Source: CAYNLK01 sp964398055 (GTDB lineage Bacteria; Chloroflexota; Anaerolineae; 4572-78; J111). Taken from it: a stretch of 64,000 bases of DNA. Within the stretch, counting starts at the first letter, position 1. Every line of letters begins with the position of its first letter. The stretch lies in contig CAYNLK010000002.1 of NCBI GenBank assembly GCA_964398055.1, positions 62,001-126,000 on the forward strand, in the 5' to 3' direction. The notes below the pieces were generated by a model. It did no database searches. It was not told the origin of the DNA and saw only the letters and a program-made list of their open reading frames with translations. Shown here piece by piece: positions 42,096-49,047 of the stretch. The translations under genes were made by a program, and so were the position numbers.

Positions 42096-44545
42096 TGAGT
42101 CAAATTCAGATGCATACTTTGCCAACAGAAACCCGGACAAAAGTCGATCCAGCCATAGCTTTTCCCGCTGAGCTGTGGTCTACCACCCGGCCGACTGAGC
42201 GGGTGGTCCGGCTCAAGCAGCGGTTGTTGGCCCAGCCCCGCCTGGTCGATGTGGAGCGAGCGCGCTATGCCACTGAAAGCTACCGGCAGAGCGAGGGCGA
42301 GCCGATGGTCATTCGCCGGGCTAAACTATTGCTCCATCTGGTCCGATCGCTGAGCATTGCCATCTACCCCGATGAAATTATCGTTGGCAATCGCTCCCTC
42401 TATCCCCGCATGGGCGTCATTGCGCCGGAAGGGGCGGTCGATTGGCTGGACCGGGAGTTAGAGATTTTACCCACGCGCCCCCAGGATCGATTCAATATCA
42501 CACCCGACCAGATAAAAGAGCTGCGAACCGAGATTTTTCCCTACTGGCGCGGTCAAACGCTGGAAGATAGGGTGGCGGCGACGATCCCGGAGGAGGTCCG
42601 GCAGGCGGTTGCGGGTAAAGCCTTTTCTTTGAACCAAACCGATCACGCCCAGGGCCATATTTTGCCCGATGTCGAGACCTGGCTGCGGTTGGGCGTGAAG
42701 GGGTTGCGGGCGCAAGTGACCGCCGCCCGGCAGCAGCCTGAGGTTCAGTCCGGTGAGCAACAGACCTTTTACGATGCCGCCTTAATCGCGCTCCAGGCGG
42801 CTGAAGAGTTTATGCTCCGCTACGCCGGGTTGGCCCGGCGCATGGCGGCTGACAGTAGCGACCCGGCCCGCCGCCAGGAGTTGCAGCGCATCGCCGCAGT
42901 GTGCGAGTGGGTCTCTGAAAATCCGGCCCGCGACTTTTGGCAAGCGCTGCAGGCGCTCTGGTTCCTGTTTGTGCTCTTGCAGATCGAGTCGAATGCCAGC
43001 AGCTTTTCGCCGGGCCGCTTTGACCAATACATGCTGCCCTACCTGGAACAGGATTTGGCCTGGGGCCGGTTGGCGCTGCCGCAGGCCCAGGAGCTGCTGG
43101 AATATTTGTGGCTCAAATTTAGCGAGGTGGTGCTCCTCCGCAGCAGTAAGAGCGCCCGTTACTTTGCCGGTTTTCCCATCGGCTTCAATATTGTGTTGGG
43201 CGGCCAGTTGCCTGCCGGGGGGGATGCCACCAACCTGTTGAGCTATATGTGCCTGCGGGCGCAGGCCGATTTGGGGCTAACTCAGCCCAACCTGTCGATC
43301 CGAATTCATCGAAATAGCCCGGAGGAGTTCTTGCTGGCCGCGGCGGCGGTCATCGGCAAAGGCAGCGGCATGCCCCAGGTGTTCAATGACGAGGTCATCA
43401 TTCCCGGTCAGCTTAACCGGGGTATTGCCCGCGAGGATGCCCTGAATTACGCCGTTGTTGGCTGCGTGGAGCTGTCAACGCCCGGCAAAGCGTTGGGCTG
43501 GAGTGACGCGGCCATGTTCAATATGACCCGGGTGCTTGAACTGACTCTTTTTGGCGGCAAAGATCCCCAAAGCGGGGCGCAGATCGGCCTGGAGACGCCG
43601 CCGCTGGATCAGTTGGACTCTTTTGAGACGTTGGAGGCAGCCTACAACCGGCAATTGGCTCACTTTGTGCGGTTGATGGTGCAGGGCTGTGACCTGGTTG
43701 ATGGCATCCATGCTCAAATCTACCCCTCCCCATTTCTATCGCTGGTTATCGCCGATTGCCTGGCGCAGGGGATCGATGTGACCGCGGGCGGAGCGCGCTA
43801 TAACTTCTCCGGGGTGCAGGGTGTGCAGATTGCCAACGTGGCCGACAGCCTGGCGGCCATTCGCCAGGCTATTTTTGAGGAAAAGTGGGTCACCCCGTCA
43901 CAATTGTTGACCGCGCTTAGAGAAAACTTTCAGGGGCATGAACTCCTGCGGCAACGGCTCAGCCACCGGGCGCCCAAATACGGCAACGACGACGACCGGG
44001 TTGATCGCTATGCCCAAAAATGGGCCGATTGCTACTGCGCCCTGGTGGAGCAGTATCCCACCCGGCGGGGTGGGGTGTACCAGCCCGGCTTCTACACCGT
44101 TTCGGCCCACGTGCCGATGGGGGCCAATGTGGGGGCCACGCCGGATGGCCGCCTGGCCGGTACGCCGCTGGCCGACGGCGGCCTGTCTCCCTCGGCCGGC
44201 GTGGACCGGCGCGGGGCTACTGCGGTGCTGAAGTCGATCAGCAAGCTCGACCTGAAGCTGGCCTCGAACGGCACGTTGCTGAATATGAAATTCCTGCCGT
44301 CATTCTTTGAGGGGCCGCAGGCGCTGAAAAAGTTTGTTCTTTTTTTGCGGGGCTTTTGCCGGCTCAAGATTCCGCACGTTCAGTTCAATGTGGTTTCGGC
44401 CGAGACGCTGCGCCAGGCCCAACAGCAGCCGGAGCAGTATCGCTCCTTGGTGGTACGGGTGGCCGGTTATAGCGCCTATTTCACCGAATTGGACCGGGAA
44501 CTCCAAGACGAGATCATTCGGCGAACCGAGTTCTCAGCAATCTGA
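42095..44545 (+). CDS. Glycyl-radical enzyme 2 (dehydratase/lyase type)
   Basis: 816 residues from ATG 42095. A longer in-frame start at 41996 would translate 33 residues of the repeat element, so it was set aside; ATG 42110 is another option. None has a good ribosome site. The catalytic cysteine is in AVVGCVELS (C457) with E459. The glycyl loop RVAGYSAYF has G791, 25 residues from the end. It aligns with enzyme 1 throughout but is clearly a different paralogue. There is no second activase, so the 36890 protein is the likely partner. The pair could act in sequence, on stereoisomers, or as a mixed dimer. Confidence 0.88.
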   Translation: MSQIQMHTLPTETRTKVDPAIAFPAELWSTTRPTERVVRLKQRLLAQPRLVDVERARYATESYRQSEGEPMVIRRAKLLLHLVRSLSIAIYPDEIIVGNRSLYPRMGVIAPEGAVDWLDRELEILPTRPQDRFNITPDQIKELRTEIFPYWRGQTLEDRVAATIPEEVRQAVAGKAFSLNQTDHAQGHILPDVETWLRLGVKGLRAQVTAARQQPEVQSGEQQTFYDAALIALQAAEEFMLRYAGLARRMAADSSDPARRQELQRIAAVCEWVSENPARDFWQALQALWFLFVLLQIESNASSFSPGRFDQYMLPYLEQDLAWGRLALPQAQELLEYLWLKFSEVVLLRSSKSARYFAGFPIGFNIVLGGQLPAGGDATNLLSYMCLRAQADLGLTQPNLSIRIHRNSPEEFLLAAAAVIGKGSGMPQVFNDEVIIPGQLNRGIAREDALNYAVVGCVELSTPGKALGWSDAAMFNMTRVLELTLFGGKDPQSGAQIGLETPPLDQLDSFETLEAAYNRQLAHFVRLMVQGCDLVDGIHAQIYPSPFLSLVIADCLAQGIDVTAGGARYNFSGVQGVQIANVADSLAAIRQAIFEEKWVTPSQLLTALRENFQGHELLRQRLSHRAPKYGNDDDRVDRYAQKWADCYCALVEQYPTRRGGVYQPGFYTVSAHVPMGANVGATPDGRLAGTPLADGGLSPSAGVDRRGATAVLKSISKLDLKLASNGTLLNMKFLPSFFEGPQALKKFVLFLRGFCRLKIPHVQFNVVSAETLRQAQQQPEQYRSLVVRVAGYSAYFTELDRELQDEIIRRTEFSAI

Positions 44546-44916
44546 ACGAGGGCAACCGGCTGCGAGTGGTTTTGCCCCTTCCCCCAATGGGTTGAAAACT
44601 GACCCAAAAACATGCCCACGTTCGCTGAATGTAACAATATCTTGGGTAATCATCGCACCGCTCTAACGCTCTGACTAATCTGTTGACGATTAGTCCAGAT
44701 CGTGATAAAATTCGCCTTGAACTCTACCGACATTCTGTTCCCTGTTTTGATTACTCCAGTCAAAATACTAACATAATTGAATGTCGGTGATTTGCTTAAG
44801 TTACTTATGAAAGAGTTGTCTTTGAAAGGAGGTCGGTTACCCAAAAAATTATGCTGTTGTAAGACAGTTCCTAATTTCTAAAAACTATTTTGAAATTCAA
44901 GGAGGAGTTTTTAACC
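44546..44916. other. Long leader/spacer before the LysM binding-protein gene
   Basis: 371 bp with no gene. It contains a promoter with overlapping dyad (44673-44711, listed separately) and a leader of about 200 nt that includes AAAGGAGG near 44824, far from any start codon. No terminator for the upstream gene was found. Confidence 0.5.
44673..44711 (+). promoter_or_regulatory. Promoter with overlapping perfect dyad upstream of the LysM binding protein
   Basis: TTGACG (44683-44688) and TAAAAT (44706-44711) have 17-nt spacing. An 8-bp perfect dyad GACTAATC...GATTAGTC (44673-44680, 44688-44695) overlaps the -35, as expected for a repressor site. The promoter at 48802 has the same hexamers, spacing and GTGATAAAATT context. 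Confidence 0.6.
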
Positions 44917-46431
44917 ATGAAAAAGTTTTTAACGGTAGTAATTCTGCTGAGTTTGCTGACAATCGTTTTGCCGGCTTCGCTGGTCAGCGCCCAGGGCGGT
45001 GAAGATTACACCGTCCAGGCCGATGATTGGCTATCAAAACTGGCCGACAAGTTTTACGGCGATGCCAATGCCTACTGGGCCATTATGTCCGCTACCAACC
45101 AGGCTAATCGGGAAGATCCCTCATATGCCAAGATCACCAACCCCGATACGATTGAAGTAGGCGACAAGTTACGCATCCCTTCCAATGAGGATGCGGTTGC
45201 TTTTATGGCCGAATTTGATCCCGCTATGTTCAACGTGGGTGAGTTGTTCGCCAGTGGCGCCAGCGGCCAGTTGGTCGTGGGCAGTTGGTGGACAGCCGGC
45301 GGTGAAGCCGAGGGTCTCAACGGCATGTTGACCATCTATGGCCAGCAGTATCCCGAGGTTGAAATTGTGAACGCCACGGTGGCCGGCGGCGCCGGCACCA
45401 ACTTCAAGGCCCAGTTGGCCACCCGGTTGGTCGGCGGCGCGCCCCCCGACACCTTCCAACTCCACGCCGGTCTGGAAGTGGAAACTTACAGCCCTGAACA
45501 ATACCTTCAACCGGTCGATGATATCTATGCTTCTGAGGGGCTGGAAGCGGCTTTCCCGGCCGACCTGCTCTCACTGCTGAAGTACAAAGACCATTACTGG
45601 GGTGTGCCGGTCAATATTCATCGCTCCAACGTGTTGTGGTATAACAAAGCGGTCTTTGAAGCCAATGGCGTGACCCCGCCAGCTAGTTTCGAAGAATTCC
45701 AACAAGTCGCCGAGACGCTCAAGGCCGCCGGTATCCAGCCCTATGTGCTCGGCACCAAGGATGGTTGGGAAGCGGCCCACATCTTTGAGGATGTTCTGGC
45801 CGGTACGCTCGGCGCGGAGAAGTATCGCGGCTTGTGGACTGGGGCTACCCCCTGGACGGATCCGGGCGTAACCCAGGCTCTGGAAAACTTCAAACTAATG
45901 ATGAGCTATGCCAATGCCGACCACCCCGCTCTGACCTGGGACGGCGCGGGTGAATACCTGATCAACGGCAAGGGCGGCATGATGATTATGGGCGACTGGA
46001 CCGACGGCTGGTTCACCTCTAAAGGTTTCACCGGTTACGGCTGGGCCCCACCTCCGGGCACAGCCGGCATCTTTGTGGCCCTATCCGACAGCTTTGCCCT
46101 GCCCAAGGACGCGCCCAATAAGGAAAATGCGATCAACTGGTTGAAAGTCTGTGGCTCCAAAGCCGGTCAGGAAGCCTTCAACCCCAAGAAAGGCTCCATC
46201 TGCGCTCGCACCGACTGTGACCCTGCTCTGTTCAATGAGTATTTGCAATCGGCAATGGTCGATTGGAGCCAGGATGCCATCGTGCCCAGTGTGGCTCACG
46301 GTGCAGCGGCCATTGAGTCCTGGCTAACTGACTACAAAGATGTGATTACCCTCTTCGTAGCCAGTGGCGACGTCGCCTCGGCTCAAGCCGGTCTGCAGCA
46401 AGCCTGTGTGGATGCCGGCGTCTGCCAGTAA
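44917..46431 (+). CDS. LysM-fused sugar-binding protein of the second MalEFG-type importer
   Basis: 504 residues from ATG 44917 (AAGGAGG upstream). It has a Sec signal peptide with cleavage near VSA25-Q and no lipobox. A LysM domain follows (about 30-88: YTVQADDWLSKLADKFYG...IEVGDKLRIP), then a family-1 solute-binding domain (about 115-504). That domain shares the (V/L)EIVNATVAGG and GSICARTDCD blocks with the tandem lipoprotein at 30076. The LysM domain presumably holds the protein to cell-wall glycan in place of a lipid. A strong terminator separates it from its permease genes. Confidence 0.9.
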   Translation: MKKFLTVVILLSLLTIVLPASLVSAQGGEDYTVQADDWLSKLADKFYGDANAYWAIMSATNQANREDPSYAKITNPDTIEVGDKLRIPSNEDAVAFMAEFDPAMFNVGELFASGASGQLVVGSWWTAGGEAEGLNGMLTIYGQQYPEVEIVNATVAGGAGTNFKAQLATRLVGGAPPDTFQLHAGLEVETYSPEQYLQPVDDIYASEGLEAAFPADLLSLLKYKDHYWGVPVNIHRSNVLWYNKAVFEANGVTPPASFEEFQQVAETLKAAGIQPYVLGTKDGWEAAHIFEDVLAGTLGAEKYRGLWTGATPWTDPGVTQALENFKLMMSYANADHPALTWDGAGEYLINGKGGMMIMGDWTDGWFTSKGFTGYGWAPPPGTAGIFVALSDSFALPKDAPNKENAINWLKVCGSKAGQEAFNPKKGSICARTDCDPALFNEYLQSAMVDWSQDAIVPSVAHGAAAIESWLTDYKDVITLFVASGDVASAQAGLQQACVDAGVCQ

Positions 46432-46462
46432 ACAGGTAAAGTAAACTAGCCACAAGGTAACC

Positions 46463-46502
46463 AAGCGAGGCAGTCCTGCAATCCAGACTGCCTCGCTTTT
46501 TT
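46463..46502 (+). terminator. Strong rho-independent terminator after the LysM binding protein
   Basis: The stem is AAGCGAGGCAGTC/GACTGCCTCGCTT with a 10-nt loop and a run of T. It lies before the permease genes, so the binding protein is likely made in excess and permeases arise by readthrough or a separate start. Confidence 0.88.
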
Positions 46503-46549
46503 AAAGAGCGTGTTTCTGCAATTGGTTTAGCCAGAATAGCGCCCCAAAC

Positions 46550-46652
46550 ATGTCATTTCGAGCCGTCGTAGACGGCGAGAAATCCCCGAAGTTGTGGTGG
46601 TACGGGCAGCGCTCTAAGGGATTTCTCGTCACTTCGTTCCTCGAAATGACAT
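46550..46652. repeat. tgtcatttcga-type inverted-repeat element, copy 3
   Basis: It begins ATGTCATTTCGAGCCGTCG and ends CCTCGAAATGACAT, with GGCGAGAAATCCC and GGGATTTCTCG as inner arms. It is flanked by an outer imperfect inverted repeat (AAAGAGCGTGTTTCT, AAGAAACACACTTT). It sits between terminator and permease gene. Confidence 0.78.
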
Positions 46653-46682
46653 TTAAGAAACACACTTTAAGAGAGGTAACGT

Positions 46683-47672
46683 ATGAAACGTTTCTCTTGG
46701 GAGCGGATCGTGGCGATCCTGCTGCTCCTCCCCTCTGTCCTGGCTGTCGCCCTGTTTGTCTATGGGTTCATTGCTTTTACCGCTTACGCCTCCCTGACCA
46801 AGTGGGATAGCCTTGTACCTGACTTCAGCCTGGTTGGTTTTAGTAACTATGCCAGGTTATTTGCCAATCAGCGCTTTCAGATCGATCTGCGCAATACCGT
46901 TGGTTTTACCATTTTGTTTTTGATTGCCTGTCTGAGCCTGGGCTTCTTTCTGGCCGTGTTAATCGACCAGCGCATTCGGGGTGAAGCCGTTTTTCGCAGC
47001 ATCTTCTTATTCCCGATGGCCATTTCTTTTATCGTCACCGGGGTGGTCTGGCGCTGGCTGTTGAACCCGGGCAATCCCGAATTGGGCAGCACCGGGGTTA
47101 ACCTGCTGTTCGAAAAATTAGGGTTAGGCTTTCTAAGATGGGGCTGGTTTACCGATCCGGTGGTCTGGCACATTCCGGCCGACTCGGCGGTGGGACAATC
47201 GTTGCAGCAAATCGGGCTTGGATTTCTGGCCTCGCCGCTGTTTGGCATCTCCGCCGGGGTGGTCTCGTTGGTGTTGGCCGCCACCTGGCAGATGTCCGGC
47301 TACACCATGGCTATGTACCTGGCCGGGTTGCGCGGCATCCCTGAGGAACTGCGTGAAGCAGCCCGTGTGGATGGCGCCTCCGAGTGGCAGATTATGTGGC
47401 ACATCATTTTGCCCCTGTTGCGGCCCATCACTCTCAGCGCCGTGATTATTCTGGGCCATATTTCCCTCAAAATTTATGACCTGGTGGTGGCGATGACCGG
47501 GCCGGGTATCGGCTTTTCCACCGATGTGCCCGCCTTCTTTATGTGGGACACTACTTTTAGAGGGAACCATTTTGCCCGTGGTTCTTCCATCGCCATCATC
47601 TTGTTGGTGATGGTGGCTGTCTTGATTATCCCCTACCTGATCTGGACCACTCGCACGGAGGCTGAATTATGA
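46683..47672 (+). CDS. MalF-type sugar ABC transporter permease (importer 2)
   Basis: 329 residues, six membrane segments, EAA loop EAARVDGASEWQIMWHIILPLLRP near 225-248. It is related to the 32868 protein (both have QIDLRNTV or QADLRNTV, then FRxxFLFPxAxSFxVTGVxWRW), so the two importers are paralogous. An AGAGAGG site precedes the ATG. It overlaps the next gene by 4 bases (ATGA). Confidence 0.92.
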   Translation: MKRFSWERIVAILLLLPSVLAVALFVYGFIAFTAYASLTKWDSLVPDFSLVGFSNYARLFANQRFQIDLRNTVGFTILFLIACLSLGFFLAVLIDQRIRGEAVFRSIFLFPMAISFIVTGVVWRWLLNPGNPELGSTGVNLLFEKLGLGFLRWGWFTDPVVWHIPADSAVGQSLQQIGLGFLASPLFGISAGVVSLVLAATWQMSGYTMAMYLAGLRGIPEELREAARVDGASEWQIMWHIILPLLRPITLSAVIILGHISLKIYDLVVAMTGPGIGFSTDVPAFFMWDTTFRGNHFARGSSIAIILLVMVAVLIIPYLIWTTRTEAEL

Positions 47673-48556
47673 CAACTGAATCCACCCGAATTACCCGAAC
47701 CTACAGGTGGCAGCGTTTGGTTGTGTATGTTCTCCTGATCTTAATGGCCGCCCTGTATCTGATCCCGGTTTACCTATTAATTATCACCGGCTTGAAAAGC
47801 TTTGCCGAAGTCAGCCAGAGCCAGATGTGGGATCTACCGTCTGGTCTCTATTTTGATAGTTTTACCAAAGCCTGGTTTGGCAGTCCGCAAGAAGGGCTAC
47901 GCGGCCTGGGCTTGAATTTTTTCAATAGCATTTATCTGACTGTACCGGCGACTATTCTGTCCGCCTTGCTTGGTTCCATTAACGGCTATATCTTAACCAA
48001 GTGGAGATTCCGGGGGGCGAATCTGGTCTTTACCTTGCTCTTGTTTGGCATGTTCATTCCCTACCAGAGTATTCTCATCCCGCTGGTACAGGTGTTGAGT
48101 CGCATCCCTTGGTTTGGTGGCAGCTTATACGGCACCATTCCCGGCCTGATCTTTGTCCACGTGATCTACGGTATCCCGATTACCACCCTGATCTTCCGCA
48201 ACTATTACGCCGCCATTCCTAACGAATTGATTGAAGCCTCACGCATCGATGGGGCCACCTTCTTTGGCATTTACTGGTACATTCTCTTTCCCCTGTCGCT
48301 ACCCGGTTTTGTGGTGGTCATGATCTGGCAATTCACCTCAGTTTGGAACGATTTTCTATTTGCCGTGACCGTAACCGGCAACCCGGAGTCGCAGCCGATC
48401 ACCGTGGGTCTGAATAACCTGGCTGGCAGCTATATTGTGGAATGGAATGTGCAGATGGCCGGATCGCTGCTGGCTGCTCTGCCCACCCTACTGGTCTATA
48501 TCATCTTGGGTCGGTATTTTATGCGTGGCCTCTTGGCCGGTTCGTTGAAGGGTTAA
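47669..48556 (+). CDS. MalG-type sugar ABC transporter permease (importer 2)
   Basis: 295 residues, six membrane segments, EAA-loop region EASRIDGATFFGIYWYILFPLSLP near 190-213, and C-terminal FMRGLLAGSLKG. Translation is coupled to the preceding gene by a 4-base overlap. No dedicated ATPase follows. The next genes belong to a different (ribose-type) importer class. Confidence 0.93.
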   Translation: MTTESTRITRTYRWQRLVVYVLLILMAALYLIPVYLLIITGLKSFAEVSQSQMWDLPSGLYFDSFTKAWFGSPQEGLRGLGLNFFNSIYLTVPATILSALLGSINGYILTKWRFRGANLVFTLLLFGMFIPYQSILIPLVQVLSRIPWFGGSLYGTIPGLIFVHVIYGIPITTLIFRNYYAAIPNELIEASRIDGATFFGIYWYILFPLSLPGFVVVMIWQFTSVWNDFLFAVTVTGNPESQPITVGLNNLAGSYIVEWNVQMAGSLLAALPTLLVYIILGRYFMRGLLAGSLKG

Positions 48557-48611
48557 TCGAGTTGGGGTCAGTCAGGGTCGGTGGTCAATGGGTGCGTCCC
48601 AAATTCTGGGC

Positions 48612-48644
48612 AGACCTCACAGGTTTTCAAAACCTGTGAGGTCT
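48612..48644. repeat. Perfect hairpin AGACCTCACAGGTTTT
   Basis: Two 16-base perfectly complementary arms are separated by one base. It lies 56 bp after the importer-2 permease gene and could act as a terminator or processing site; no T tract follows. It begins a patchwork of short repeats with the motif TTCTGG(G/A)CAGACC up to 48790. Confidence 0.75.
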
Positions 48645-48697
48645 CATGGCCTAAGATCTGGGACAGACCCCACCAAAGTGGGTGTGTCCGATTTTTT

Positions 48698-48758
48698 AGG
48701 TGACCGGCACTTCTAACTCATCTTGGCTTGGAAATTGTGGCGAAAGTGCCGGTCACCT
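48698..48758. repeat. ggtgaccggcactt hairpin, copy near 48.7 kb
   Basis: The same 15-base arms as at 32742-32802, with about the same loop (AACTCATCTTGGCTTGGAA) and the same trailing CCTAAAATTCTGGACA, so it is a duplicated element of about 80 bp rather than a chance hairpin. Confidence 0.82.
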
Positions 48759-48801
48759 TATTTACCTAAAATTCTGGACAGACCCCACCAAAGCGCCTCT
48801 T

Positions 48802-48830
48802 TTGACGCTAATTATAGTTTGTGATAAAAT
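48802..48830 (+). promoter_or_regulatory. Promoter of the ribose-type importer genes
   Basis: TTGACG (48802-48807) and TAAAAT (48825-48830) with 17-nt spacing, matching the 44683 promoter in hexamers and in the GTGATAAAATT around the -10. The leader to the permease start is about 210 nt. Between 48831 and 49047 no gene is seen. Confidence 0.6.
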
Positions 48831-49047
48831 TTTCTAAAGAAATGCTCCTGATGCCACATTCTTGTTGATATATTGTTAATGTTTGCCGCCAGTTATCTCT
48901 TCTGTTCAGGTTACGCCTTGGGTTAGTTATGATCTGGTCATTCATCGCCCAGAACTGATTTTCTCTGATTGTCAGTTGCCAGCCATCCGCTCTATAGCCA
49001 ACCAAAACAATCTCTCAAGACTGGAGTTCAGAAGGAGACATCCCCCT

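Noticed and set aside
48808..49005. Minus-strand small frame in the importer spacer
   Set aside because: Overlaps the promoter and leader; no ribosome site or family likeness.
48883..49047. N-terminal extension of the permease-SUMF1 fusion
   Set aside because: No ribosome site before it, while AAGGAG precedes ATG 49048 and the permease family starts there.
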